Positions 24,105 through 38,200 of a stretch of 64,000 nt of DNA are shown here, piece after piece (the stretch's first letter is position 1; the number at the start of each line of letters is the position of its first letter). The position numbers and the translations under genes were made by a program. The DNA is from Angiostrongylus vasorum. Its lineage: Eukaryota; Nematoda; Chromadorea; Rhabditida; Metastrongylidae. Under the pieces are notes generated by a model. That model had not been told where the DNA came from and searched no databases. It saw nothing but the letters and a program-made list of their open reading frames with translations. The DNA lies in assembly GCA_018806985.1 (NCBI GenBank), contig JADANN010000364.1, forward strand, positions 1,116,001 through 1,180,000. The letters are read 5' to 3'.

Positions 24105-25380
24105 TTAGGTTGTTACACATGGAATGTCCGATTTTAAATATAAATTTTAAATAACCATAACTTTTCTCCTACAAAATCTCATTAATCGAAATACACACCT
24201 TTAAAATTAGCACATTTTTCTCCAACAAGAAACAAGTTTATTTATTCCAGTTGCATAAAATTCTGGAATTCTGGATGCGAATTCGTTGAAGGCATTTCTT
24301 GCGTCATCGTGGTTGGTGAAGCACTTCTCGCGAACAAAGTTGTCAAGTTGCTTGAAGAAGTGATAGCCAGTAGGAAAAAGGTCAGGTGAAAATGGCGGAT
24401 CAGACAAAGTTTCATAGCCCAACTCAGTCAATTTCTGCAGCGCTGGTTCCGCAACGTGAGGCCTGGCGTTGTGGTGGAGAAGGATTGCTACTTTTCTGTT
24501 GACTAACGCCGGTCGTTGTTGTTAGAGTTTACGGTGCATTTCTTTGATTTGTTGGCAATACTTCTCTGCCGTAATCGCTTCGCTCGTATTCGAAAAGCTG
24601 TGATGAATCACTCCGGCTGCCGACCGCCAAACAGTCACCATAACTTTATTTGGTGCAATTTCGGCTTTGAGAAATGCTATGGAGCCTGGTCCGAATCCAA
24701 CCATTGAGCTGAACGTCGGCTGTTGTCGTGCAGAATCCACTTCTCGTCGCGTCACAATTCGATCAAGAAAAGGGTCGTTTTTCTTGCGCAAAATAAAAGC
24801 AGACGACACTTCAAAACGACGATTTTTGATTATCGTTTAATTCGTGCATCACCCACTTGTCTAGTTTTTTTTTTGTCTTTCTTTGCGATTCAAGTGAGTG
24901 GAAATTGTTCCTGTGCTTATGCCAAGCTGTTCTGCAAGCTCTCGAACAGTTGTTCGCATGTTTGCTTCCACTAGTTTCTTAAATTCGTCGTCGTCAAGTT
25001 CATTGGGACGTCCGCGGCATTCCTGAACTTCGAGGTCGAAATCACTACACCGGAATATCCTAAACCATTTTTGCATTGTTGATTCAGTAACACTACCTTT
25101 ACCCTAAACTTGATGATATTCTGATCTCCAGCCGCGTTATTATGTCCACTGTTCCATTCGTACAAAAAAGGACACGAATATCACGTTGATTCATACCAAA
25201 GTTAGAGATTATAAAAACGTTAAAATAATAAATCTTGAAAAAACCAATAGTAGGAACAGAAAGAGCAAACTTTGAGGTTCAAAAACATGTATTAGACATA
25301 CATAAAGAACAAATTTTTTTTCAAAAAATTACGCAAAACCTGAAACAATGAAATCGGACATTTCATATGTTACAATCTAA
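24105..25380 (-). mobile_element. mariner transposon, near full length, transposase decayed
   Basis: Terminal inverted repeats of about 32 bp: left TTAGGTTGTTACACATGGAA continuing TGTCCGATTT, right (reverse complement) TTAGATTGTAACATATGAAA continuing TGTCCGATTT. Total length is 1276 bp, usual for mariner. The minus-strand transposase pieces are in order: N-terminal helix-turn-helix at 25192-24861 (MQKWFRIFRCSDFDLE, then VRELAEQLGISTGTIS), central catalytic part at 24809-24522 (KNDPFLDRIVTR, KVMVTVWRSAAGVIHHSF, ITAEKYCQQIKEMHRKL), and the C-terminal part at 24431-24207 (PPFSPDLFPTGYHFFKQLDN, EFYATGINKL). Frameshifts separate the pieces, so no functional transposase is made. A TA target duplication is visible only on the left side. 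Confidence 0.9.
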
Positions 25381-25503
25381 TGTCTCTGAGATCTTATGTG
25401 AGATTACGCCTGGTAACGGCCATTACTCTGCGATAGATATATAGGTGACTGTTTGTTGTGCTTTACTGAAGAAGAGCAAATATTTTGAGTCATTGAACGA
25501 ACA

Positions 25504-26357
25504 ATGGGAGTACATAAGATTCACCCGAAAAGAAAAGTGGCTTCCATTTCTGAACATTCAACATGTCCGAAAACGGCTACATCACTAAGTGACAGCGAAA
25601 GTCAAAGCATACTGGTTCATTACCTTCGCTCTCATCCCTCACGTACAAAAAAGGGCGCCTGTGAAAAACATGTTCCGAACAGCCGCCAGTGTGCGCACAA
25701 GAAGAAAGCAGGGGGAAAATCCCTGAAATTGGCGCGGCAAGCGGCCCTTTACAATGGCCACGAAACTGCAACTTCCCGAGATAGGTGCGGAGGAAAAACC
25801 ACGTTCCTAGAAGGTAATTCTTGCGAGAACAAGGTCCCGTTTAACCTTCCCCTATTTTCCAACAAAATAAGTACAGGTGTAAAACGTTGCCGAAAACAGG
25901 TCGATTTAGAGAAAATGATGGCGTTGATTGAAATACCACCGGAAACTAAGACGCCAGATAGTTTTTAGCCGTTTGTATGGACGTCTGTGTGGAACCCAAA
26001 ATTGCATAGATTCCTTTAACGGTAGAGACGGTGATTGCATGAATTTGGGCTTGGTGTATCTAATTTCTTATAAAACGTACGGGGACGAATATAGATTAGC
26101 GAAACGCGTAGGGCACCCACTCTGCGTCCCTGTAAAAGAGCACCTAGTCGGTACAATTAAAGTTAGATCACATACTCCACTAGGCTGCCATAGGACACCG
26201 ACACATAGCGAGGAAGATTTTCAAGTAAAAGTGGGACACCGGTGCACAGGAATCTAAAACTTTCGCGCGTAAAACCATTGAGGTTATTTGCATAAATTCC
26301 AGTGATCCAGAAAAGAACCGCAGGGAGGAATGCATCGTTATCATCAGTGGTCTCACA
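25504..26357 (+). pseudogene. Penelope-like element, 3' ORF fragment with GIY-YIG domain
   Basis: The first frame (25504-25968) carries the linker between RT and endonuclease: SLKLARQAALYNGHE, then KVPFNLPLFSNKISTGVKRC and IEIPPET. The second frame, after a shift near 25965, carries LYGRLCGTQNCID, GDCMNLGLVYLISYKTYGDE, VKEHL, STPLG-like HTPLGCHR, and finally ARKT-like RKTIEVICI and NRREECIVII near 26250-26350. This is the order of the Cys-rich linker and GIY-YIG endonuclease of Penelope-like elements. The YIG motif is replaced and the catalytic Arg position is Pro, so it is inactive. No RT domain was found upstream, where the mariner sits. Confidence 0.72.
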
Positions 26358-26359
26358 CA

Positions 26360-27830
26360 TCTCAGACTGATATTTTAACGGGAAAGAACCATATTACCTA
26401 TCAGTGGTAAAGTGTGTGGTTGCTCTCCGCGTGAAATACTCAGCGGAAGGCTCATAAAAAACCGTGAGTATGTGGAGAAACTGTTTTGTTGTCAATGCGA
26501 TTGAAATTTAGGCTTCGCACATTTTCTTTGTTGAGGTTATGGAGCTGTTTTGTTGAGTATATTGCATGTCAATTTGACCATTACAGGCTCAGGCGAAATT
26601 TTCTTAAACGTCGGGTACTATTAATATGTGGTATAATAACAGCCCAGTGTATTATCATAAAAACAGTGACTTCAAGTTTTACACCATCTAAATGTTTGGA
26701 GCCTTCAATAGCTAATCTAGATTACTCTGGAAACACTTTCTTTTTTCTTCTAAATTTGAGTTTTTCATACGATAAAAAGATTTTGCAGGTGTTACGTTCC
26801 ATCCTGACAACGATCTTCATCAGCACGGTAATCTTATGCTGACTTTTGTAAACCGTCGAGTTATGTCATCACCGATCAGGTGTTTGGTTCAATATTAATT
26901 CGTACTTGGGCTTTTTTTGTCATCATCCTTTGGTTTCTATGTTGTTAAGTTGTTCTACATGATGTTCTCACCTCCTCAGTCGGCATTGGTGTATCGAATT
27001 TGTTCATTATAAAATTTAGTTCTTTAAAAAATTTTTATACTTCATGGAAGCCCCAAGTCGACATGTTCTTATATTATATGCTTTTTTCGTTACTAATTAG
27101 ATATTGTACTATAAGGAATGATGTTAACGTACTACAGGTACACCGTTATCTCAATTTATACTGCACGAATTTACAACAGAGCGTAGGTCATTGGTTATGG
27201 CCCTGTGTTCAATTTGCGTGCGTTGTTAGTTGTTCTACTTTTAAGAATCTTAAGTAAGTGTAAGTAAGTGGTGAATATTCTCAGTGAGCACTTGTAGATT
27301 TCGATATCACATTTACTCTTCCTCTTTTTTACCACTAGCACTCTACGGTCTATTGCTTCTTTTTTACTTCTCTAATAAGCGCTTGTGATTCGATTTGTTA
27401 TATATGGGTCCATCTATCTGTTAATGTTAATTGTGCAACTGAGACCTCTTGGAGTTTCCATTTTGTGTAGGATAGATTGCCACCCTGACAAAGTTACTTT
27501 TGCATCCGAAGGTTCTTTTCGCAGTAGTAATTTTTACCCCTATTTTTGTCTGCAACGTGCAACAGAATGTTAATGTCGAATGAGGGCGGAAGTTTCTACA
27601 CTAAGTAGTTTTGTTTCTCATCCTTTGTGTTGTGCGTTGTGCACACAATTTGCCGCTGTCGACCCAATTTCCTTACCTACCCAGAAACCGCATAAATTGG
27701 TAATGGTTGTAAATATACTTGAACGAAATCTGCCTTCAGATTATCACTAGAATTAAGACCTTAACAAATAAATGGATTTTATCAGAAAATGTTGTGTGCA
27801 TAGTTGATAACATAAAACATCCAACATATC
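26360..27830. other. Intergenic to calponin 3' flank
   Basis: AT-rich sequence without credible exons on either strand. It holds the presumed 3' UTR of the minus-strand calponin gene just left of its stop at 27834. Confidence 0.4.
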
Positions 27831-27833
27831 AGA

Positions 27834-30800
27834 TCAGCCCGATGGGTCAGGTTTTATCTGTCGTGTAAGGCCATACGGTGTCATTCCTTTTTGACTAGCA
27901 CATTTGTTGGTTCCGTACTGAAAATGACATTACAAGCAATACAAAGGACTTTCCACAACAATCTAAAATGTTTTGCTTTGGTTTGTTTAGAAACTGCATG
28001 AAAAAATAAACAGCCACTGCTTGGCGGTCATCCGGTATGATGTAGTTCGTTTAAGATTTTTATGCGTATTTATAGCAACTACTAATTTTGATAGGTCTTA
28101 TGAATCAGACACAGCCAAGAAGAAGCAATCTGTCGTTGCCAAACGATGGAATTACTGGCTTTGAGCTCTAAAATCGTCAGTGATGGAGACTAGTTCTGGA
28201 CATGTCATGAGTACGCGAAAATGAGGCCACAATGCCCAACTGGTCGGCTTTTTGTCCCATGTGTCTTATCTGTCGTAAATATAAACGTACAAAATGTAGC
28301 TTTATCGTGAGCATATGATACGAACATGAGAAAGCTTGTGATTGAAGAAAGGAGGTTTCCAAGTAGAATCTTAGGTCGGCGCAGAAATAGTGATGGACTT
28401 GGTCAACATGAAGTTCACAAAGATTTTGTAGTAGTTCACTGATGGTGGAAATCGTATTGTTGTGCTTCATGAGTTCAAATATCAATATAACGGAGCGATG
28501 TAGAAAGCCGAAATGTCATCAGAGAATGGGCCGCAGGAAAGTTCTTCAAAGGCACAGTGCAGTGAGTGTTCCCAAGCTGCTTTCCTGATAGAGTCAGAAA
28601 TCTTTACGACGAAAGCCACCCGCACCTATTAGCGTCTGACGGCGAACCACCTTAAGACAACAATCCGTGCCGCCCCTCCAAATCTACTTGGGATGGTGTA
28701 GAAAAACTCAATACTCAGGATAAAATAGTCGCTAATGATTTTGAAGACATCAGAAGGTGATAAGGCTCGATATATGAAAGCCACATGAATTGAACGAATG
28801 GCAGCGAGGACTTCTTTAGCTTTCCCTGCCCACTTTTTTTCCAAGAAAGAGCTATTTCTTTGGCGCACTGCGACGTGGAATAAACAGTGGATCTTCGTCG
28901 ACAGTCGACGACGTTCGGTTCTCTGATACTACCAATACTAAAAGCGTTTTCGAAGGCCCAGCTTTACATGCAGTACAAAAACTGCAACATATGTATCCAG
29001 ATCCGACCAGCAGAGAAATATTCCAATCCTCGCATTACAGCGTTCAGCCACTTGCAGAACAACTAACGCTTCCACTATGTTCATCGGAACTGCCATTTAT
29101 CAAATATCACTTTTCTCAAGCATTTTGACAACTACTAAGCGAGAAAGTTTTAAAAAAGAAAACCCGTTGCTAAAGTTGTTTTCGCAGAATCCTTCCTCGC
29201 AAAACCGCAGAATTTCTTCCACTCTTTATTTTTTTAATAACTGAACTTGATCCTGTTGGCGAAAATGTGCAGATTCACATGGTAATGATTCTTACTTTGA
29301 ATATTATGTTTAAATCAAGTGATAAAAACTTAAGGACTTGGAATTTTCCAGGCGCAATCACTTATGTACATGGCCAAAAAACTCTCTATAACCGTAAGAT
29401 AGTAGAGGAAGCTTTACCTGTAGAGGTATGACCATTTCACCTCGTCGCATCACTGATTCGGGAAACTTTCGGGGACGACTATGTGACAATCGGACCACCC
29501 ACGGTGGAAATTCAACGTCAGCGCCACGAGCCTGGGCCTGAATGGGAAGAACGTCAATTTGACAAGTACTAATTTCATCTAGATCCTGGTAATGCAAAAT
29601 TAGTAATCGTGATTATAACAGTTATGAATAGTACTCGTTGTTACAATAGGTTGTGGGTAATCTGAAACTAAACAGTAAGCTCTGGTTGTTAATTACCAGC
29701 TATAAAATTATTAATCTTTACTACTCGAGAGGTAGTGATGAACGTATTTAGTTTAAATCGTATCCCTTCGTTCTGCACCTAAGGAATCCTTGAACCAGTA
29801 TTAGTGTATTAGGCATTAGAGTAAAAGTTACTGAGAGCTATAATATGAAATCAAATTCTTAACTATTTTAGTAAACTTTCCACAGATTTGTTTATTACTA
29901 TGAAATCACTAAAACCTTACAACTCGAATAAAAACAATAAGTTTCTGAAACTACGGACGACGAAAATATAACGGTTGTCACCATTTGTTTCCAACACAAC
30001 CTTATTTTTTCAAAACAATCACTAGCATCTAAATCAGGATAGCCTTGCATTCCAATGTTCTGGAAGCGATAAATTCTTCTGGGACAATTTTTAGCATCGA
30101 TTTATTTGTTGAAGATTTTCTCAGCTAGTAGCCGACAAGCTGCTAGAGAAAAGTAGTGGAAGTTGCTTGGCGAAAGGTTCGATGAGTATGGTAGGTGAGG
30201 CAGAGTTCCTTAAATCAACTCGTTCAACTGCTGTGGTGCCACATGTGTTGAAGCATTGTCGTGCAAGGGCATTGTACCATTTCTGTTGGACATGGCTAGA
30301 TACTTCGAGAATTTCATGACCGTAGAAATAGTCATTATTTTCTTTTACCGCCCTTATCATGGTATGATGTTAAAATTACAAGTCTAGAAACAACAGGTAC
30401 ATTGTTTTTGTGTGATTCCTCCATGAGAACTGGGCTCAGATGAGGTAGAATTAGTAGACCTCCATTTTTAAAAAAGCAGGGAGTATTGATGACTATGGAA
30501 ATTCCGACTTCAAAACTGGAACATTCCAAACTTTGTTTTGAGTCTGTCACTAAAATCCTTCGTTTTTTTTTCATCTTGAAAAACCATATCAAGGATACTA
30601 AGATACAACCGGAACAATGCTGAGATATTTGAAAAACACCGGACCGCAGGTATCGTGAGGTGGGGAACGAGCGCGCTATTACCCTTTCCGAGGACTAAAG
30701 CGTTCATCACCACACCATGCGGGATTTTATCGATCAGAATTAGCTGAGAGGCAAGCGAAACGAAGGACCCGCATGGTGTGGCGGTGAACGCGTTAGCCAC

Positions 30801-32177
30801 AGAAAAGGTAACAGTGCGTTCGTTCCCCACCGCAGACACCTGCGGTCCGAAGTTTTGCAAATATCTAAACATCGTTGTGGTTGTATTTCGCATAATGCCT
30901 TGCCATGAAAATTGCAGAGGCTGGAAATAAAAGCTAAACATTGTGATGCCAAGATACTTTTTTCCTCCAGTTCCGGAAAAAGTTTTCATTCTGGGAAATG
31001 TTGCCAGTAGTCGCTTTTTATTTACTGCCTACTCTTTTTTTTACTATTTACTCAAACGGAGGACTTCCATGGCGTGGGGGTGAACATGTTGGCTCCCGGA
31101 AAGACTAATAGCGTGTTCGGTTTCAACCGCAGATATCAGCGGTCAGGAGTTTTGCAAATATCTCAGCATTACTGTGGTTATATTTCACATAATGTTGCTA
31201 GTTTCCAGAACCGTATCATTGCTTCCATTTCGAAACCGTTAATTACTAATTGCTTTAGACCCCACTTTTGTTTGCTACTGCTTCTAGTTTGTTGTTTTAC
31301 ATCTAGTTGTTTGCGTGTACTTTCCATTCTATTTACTTATTTGTTTAGGGGGTATTTTAACTGCCCGGCATATTGATTAGTGAACTTGAAAATTATATAA
31401 CTGTAACACAGAACAGTAAATGGCTGTTGGAACTTTCTGACTGATCTCTACTGTGGCATTAATGAATGACCAGCTATTGTGCGTACCACGGCTGCCAGCG
31501 AACGGAGGCATTCTATAACTTTGTAGCACTGCTTATTCTCGTACAAGTCAACCGTCTGAAAACAGCTGATCTCAGCCACTCCGTACGCTTTGCACGCTTC
31601 CAGGAAATTTGAAATGTTTTCCATCTGAAATAGACTGCATTTTGCATTATCACCTAAAGATCGAACAACCACTTATGCTGCTCCTTGCCTTTTGAAATGG
31701 CATCTTCGGCTTCGGGTTGAACGGTGCTCTGCTTCCATTGTTTAACAGTCTATTGATAAGCCTGGAATCACGACTGAGCGTCTTTCATTAGAATAGCTGT
31801 GAAGTACTAGAAAATATGATCACGTATTTAACACTATACGATTCTCATTATTCAGTAACCTATAATATTTAATACCAGTATTGTTCTTGAGACCTTTAGT
31901 ACCAGTAATGTTAAAAGTTGGGAATAACGCCATGCATTTGATATCAGTAAGCATCGTTAGAGGTGGTTTAACGCATATCTGGCCTTTACAATAACTCACG
32001 GTGGCCTACCGATGTATCGAGCTACTGCTGCTACCCTCCCAGAAAAGTATAGTACTAATTTACCGACCCCGGAGTGATGGAAGGCTTAGTGAGCCTTGGG
32101 CGTGGGCTTCGATCCCATGTGCATGGCAGGGCGTCTCCGACCACTGCGATCTACGCGCCCTACCATTAGTATTACCG

Positions 32178-32221
<44 letters not shown>

Positions 32222-35200
32222 CCTCGTCATTGTGGTAGGTGTTTTATAGTATCAAAATTCGATCTACATCCAGTACTCCACACACGAGACACAGCTAAGT
32301 TTAAAAAAATGTCAACGTTTTCACTCTGTAGTCATATTCCTTGCGAAAATGGCTCATCCAGATTTACAAAAAAATGATGTTTTCCATCAAACCAGAAGAG
32401 CTGTGAGTTTACATGAGTCGAAAGTTTTGTTTATTTCGCTGTTGTTCCAAACCGTAAACTGGATCGAATGACTGCCTACTTCGCGCAAGATTTTTTCTCT
32501 TTTTTAATGATAGAGAGATTGCCGGAAACCTGAAGAAACGGAATCCAAGAATCACTTAGTTGAATTGCTTCGTTTTCGTTCCCCGATTTTAGTAAGATAA
32601 TGTTATCGACAGCATAGGCAAGGGATTCCAATAGCTGATTCTTTGAACACCTTCACGTGGTGGTAAAATAGCAGACCATTTTTCAAGCCAAAATGAGTAG
32701 TATGTCGGTAGAATCTCTCGAGCTCATGCACTAATGGGGACTCAAATAAGCCGTTGCCAACGAACAACTTGCGTTCCAACTTGTAAAGACGCGGAGTAAA
32801 GACGAAAAAAGATCTTAACGACTGTAAGGCGACAATGTTGGCTGAGACTTTAGAAAATAGGAAGAGCTTTCGCAAAGCTCACCGGAACTTTGGCATTCCT
32901 AAAAAGAAAATAATCACCCTACGATTTCTAGACTGCTTAATAGGTCACTCTATTCATAAAGCTAATGAAGAATCCACATTTTCTTCTTCTATGTCTTCCG
33001 CAGTTATGTCCACCTCCCCCAACATCAAATTAAGGAATATGGATATATTGTCTTCCTTATGAAGTCAGACCTTGGTCCAATCTTAGCACTGAAATCTCCA
33101 ACGATGACCTTGAAGAATGTATGGTCTTCCCTGTAGAACTTCTCCAGGTCCATATAGAACGCTTCAACTTCTTCTTCGTCATAGTTTGAAGTCGGCGCGT
33201 AAACGACGAAGATTGTCAAAGCCGGAATTGATCCACATCTTTTTTAATCACAAACGTCCGATTCGGGTTGTAAGCTGTTCGAATGAATCGATGCTCATTG
33301 ACAAACTCGTGTTGACGAAAACGCCGACGCCGCCGACTCCTCTACTGTCGCATGTTCCGAGGAATAGTTCTTCTCCGGTGTCATAGACGGCGTTGAATGG
33401 GTGGTGTCATCTCGTCTCGGCCAGGCCGATGACGTCGTACCTTATCCCTCTTGTTTGCGTGAGTAAGTCTTCTATCGAGACTCGTATGCAAGCGTATGTG
33501 CATTGTAGGTACATATCGCCACCACAGTTCTTTGAAATCCAGGAAGCTTCCATTGGCTCTGAGATTTTAGCAGCCTCTCCGTACTCGTCCTAGCCCAGCG
33601 CTGCGAAATTGTGGGCTCTTTCGGGGTCAGAGGAATGAGGCCCGTTTTTTTTAACTGTGTTTAGCATTTTGATACCCACGTATAGCTTGCTGGGCTCTGA
33701 ACGTGGGGGCTGGGTATACTCACGGCTAGCTTGCCAGGCTCTCCCAGAATGGACATGGAGCTTATTTGTTGGAGGCGACTCCTACCCCCCTCCCATTTAC
33801 TTCTCTGTCACTTGATTGCAGGCTTTTGGCCGAATTGACTCGTAGAATACAATCCGCATAAGCGAGAACGCACCCACACACGCATGCATGAATACGCCTA
33901 GAAAATACAGTAAGTTTGTGCCAAGTCAGCGCAGCAGAAAAAGGGAGTCCACACCTGGATCAACCTGCGTCTCAGGGAAGCAAAGGTCGCTTTTGGTCCG
34001 CGATTAACCCTCTATCTGCCACCTGGGGACGCGCCACGTAGCCTCGCGACTAACCGGCTCGAGATCCCTCATATGAGAGAGATGCGTGGTGGACCAAGGA
34101 GAACGTCTGAAGAACGTCATAATGGGACCCATGGATCAGAATGGAACGAAAACTCGCAATTCTAGAAGCCCCCACCCTCAACGCTGGCCGTGAAAGTCTC
34201 CCAATGCATAGTAAACGGAAGGTTTTGCCTAACCGATGTCGCTGTTGTCCCAAAAATTCTACACGGGGTCAGACCACCGTCTTCTTCGTGCAAGATTATA
34301 TTTCTCGCGGAAAGGAGAAAAAATAGCTAAATTCAAAAAACCGAAGTCCCAGAACCACCACAAACTGGGACTTATTCAATTCATTAGTCGGCTGCTGGGA
34401 AAATGCCGTTGTCGATAACATTGACGAGTAATACGATCGGCTCAATCAACATCTTCACGTTAGCGATATGAAAGCTGAGAGTTCGAAAGTCACTAAGAGA
34501 CGTCTGTCTCCAGAAATACTTGACCTGATACGTCAGCGTGGAATCGAACAAGCTGCAGGCAACCGCGAACTAACGTCCGAACTTGCAAAACAGTGCAGAC
34601 AGGCGATAAAAGAAGATCTTAAAGAGAGAAGAGTAGCAGTAATGGTCGAAGCTGCAGACGCTGGAAAATGCGTTCGCAAGGCCAACCGAAGCTTCGCCAG
34701 TTACAAGACCAAGACGATTGCACTCCGACGCCCAGACGGAACAGTAACAGCGCCCAGAAAAGGCAATGGAGATAACCATTCACCACCTTCCGTCATATGA
34801 AATAAAGGAGGACGGATATGTTGTACAACCGGTTCTCCCTTCCGAAATCCGATATACCATTTTGTCGGTGAAAAAATCGAACAGCACCAGGTCCGAACAG
34901 GATAAGATCAGAACACCTGAAGAACCTTCCGCCACTCCTCGTAAACACACTGGCTCGGCTCTTCATACGTTATCTCCATTGCCTTTTTGGACGCTGTAAC
35001 TGTTCCGTCTGGGCGTCGGAGTGCAGTCATCTTGGTCATTGAATTGGTGAAGCATCGGTGAGCTTTGCGAATGCTTTTCCCAGCCTCAGCAGCATCGACC
35101 ATTAGTGCTGCTCTTCTGAATACAAGGTGGAAGACCAGCAAGACCGTGTTACTGTTCAAGAAGGGTGACATACACGATATCGGCAACTATCGCCCTTTCA

Positions 35201-38200
35201 ATCGAGTCATCCTTAAACAGGATTGACAGAACACTGGACGAAGGACAGCCATGTGAGCAAGCAGGGTTTCGAAAAGGATGTAGTACGATGGACCGCATCC
35301 GCACGATAGCAAGCCTCATTGAGGTATCGCGAGAGTACAAAAGACCGCTCTGTCTCACTTTCATCGATTTACAGAAGCTGTTTGACTCAACTGAGATAAA
35401 AGCAATCATGGAAGCCCTTGATAGTCAACGAGTCCCTACTCAGTACATTAAGGATCTTCGTGAGCTGTACAGAAATTTCACAGCCAAGATTTCACCATTC
35501 TACAACGATATTAACATCGACGTCAAGAGAGGGGTTAGGCAAGGCGATACCATCTCGCCAAAATTATTTACTGCCACCCTCCAGAACGTATGGGAGTGAA
35601 AATCGATGGTCGGCAGTTACACCATCTTCGCTTTGCTGATGACATCGTTCTTATAACACTGAACATTAGCCAAGCGGAACGTATGCTTGCCGACTTTGAT
35701 AAAGCCTGTGGAAAGATTGGTCTTCAACTAAATCTCACAAAAACGATGTTCATGAAGAACGGATTGGTTTCATATGCCCCATTCCCGCTCAATGGAACTA
35801 ATATCTCCGAATGCTCCAGTTATGTCTATCTAGGTCGGGAAATCAATATGATGAACGACTTAGCACCAGAGCTGAGCAGGAGGAAACGAGCGGCCTGGGA
35901 AGCTTTCAAGAGCATCGAGGATGTAGTGAAGAGAATAAAGAACACCCGACTCCGTGCCCACATTTTCGACTCAACGGTACTTCCTGCCCCTAACGTATGG
36001 GTCAGAAATCTGGTCGCTGCGTAAACAGGATGAAAGATCACTCAGTGTTATCGAACGCGCAGTCGAAAGGACGATGCTAGGAGTATCCCGTTTCACATAA
36101 GTAAAGGATGGGATCCGAAGTTCCCACCTGCGTCAACGATCAAAAATCAAAGATGCCGTTCTGTAGGCCAAACAGTCGAAGATAAGGTGCGCTGGACACG
36201 TAATGCGTATGAATGACAACCGATGGACAAGAGCCGTTAGTGACTGGATTCCTCGGGATGTCAAACGTACTACAGGAAGACCACCAACCCGATGGTCAGA
36301 GTTCTTCACGAAGAGCCTAGAAGAAAAAATATGATGCTCGACGAGTCCCTAGAGCAAGCAGAACCCACTGGGCTACTCTTGCACGCGATAGGGAAAAGTG
36401 GAAGATTTACTGGCGCCTGCTCGAGTCACTCGACAATCATCGGGACTACAGGTGATACAGGTGACGAAGTCAGACATGCTATCCCGACGGTAAGGAGCTG
36501 GTTTCGATCGGTTTATACCATCTGCACGGCATTTCGCCAGTCTTCATTAAAATAATGGCTTGGTTTTCTAAACGTTACTTATCAGAATGAAGGGTTCATA
36601 GTCAATACAGATCATAAAAAACTATGTTATTGCCCAATAAGGAAATCCTGCATGGTATCCTTAACGAATTCTAGTCGCATCGTAGCAAACTTCACTCCTA
36701 ACGACAATGGCGCAACTAGTTTCTATGGGGGTTATTAGGTTTCTGGTTTCCTATGGTTACTTGAGGTCCTGGCGAGGCTGCCTTTCAACTCCAGGTAGAG
36801 AGAAGCTTGGTCAGAATTTAAGATGTTAATGTGGAGAGAAGAAGACACATTATCGAACTGCAAGCGGGCACACCCACAAAAAACCAACCACATCTCTTGA
36901 AGACAGCACAACAATGCAATTGGAAGACATCTTGAGATTCAAATTACATGTTAGCACTACCGTGAGGACGTGACCTCCATAGGAGCCATACGATGCGAAT
37001 GTGGTGGGCGCTTTCACCCTTGAATCAACGTAATTCAGCTCATAAAAAGCTGTATCGATGTCAATAGGAAATACTAGGATCTATAGGTCTTTTCCTACAT
37101 GAAACAAGTTGTTATGTTATACCAAGATGGAACTCTGATTTTCTATACCCTATGAGAATTATTTCTTACACTTTTTTTAAAGACCCGTACATGGATGTGA
37201 AGGAAATCGAACAAACGGGTTTCGTCCAATAGGACCACGTCAGGCTTGCAAATGTGTCGCTTTGTTTGGAATTGCTCTTCTTTCGTTGAAAACTTTAAAA
37301 AACTTTTCGCTGCAAATTTCTTAGAAGTTTTAACTCCATACGCATTTAAAATTTGAAGCACACTGCAAAGTATTGTATATGCTACTATAAGTGCGGTACA
37401 TAGAAGCCTCTCATATAAATTTGGAGAATTCTAAACCCCTGACACACTCTAATTAAGTGAGGAATTTTCGTTTCTCATTAGTTAAGGAAAAGCCATCGTC
37501 CTGAAAGGGTTATCTGAGCGCACCGAAATATTCCAATAAATATTACTACTATTACTGTCAATACTAAAAAGAGCCCGTGTGGCGTAGTGGTCGGAGGCGC
37601 CCTGCAACACACACGTGGAATTGATCCCCCGCGCCCATGTGTTACCAATTTTTTTACCAAGGGGACGGATACCACAGTGGTAGTGATGTCCGCCATCACG
37701 AGCATGGTGCTACTTCGATTCCGCTTCGGGCCAACTGAGCCTCCCATCCCTCCGGGGTCGGCAAATTGGTACCAGACATGTCTAGGAGGATAGCAGCACT
37801 GACTCGATTCATCGGTAGGCCACCGCGAGTCTGTAAAGGCCAGATATGTATTCAATCACATCCAAACGATGCTTAATGAAGTGGAATGCATGGCGCATCT
37901 CTCTGGGATTGATCAACCCCGAGAGCTTTATCCTTTACCTTTTATTTTATCGTCAATACTACAACTCTCAATTATTATTAGTATTATCATTATTGCTCAT
38001 TACTGTTATTACTACTATTCATTCAACACCTTCACGTTAGCGCTATGAAAGCTAAGAATTCGAAAGTCTCCAAGAGACGTTTGTCTGGAGAAACACCAGA
38101 GCAGATACGCCAGCATGGAATCGTACGAGCTCTAGGCAACCGCCAATTAACGTAGAACTTGTAAAACAGTGCACAGAGGCGATAAAAGATTCTTATACGG

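Noticed and set aside
30510..30989. 159-codon minus-strand open frame
   Set aside because: It crosses an inverted SINE C pair in a calponin intron and has no domain signal.
32603..32875. Minus-strand 90-codon frame next to the inverted RTE part
   Set aside because: Compared by eye with RTE, Penelope and LTR polyprotein motifs; no match.
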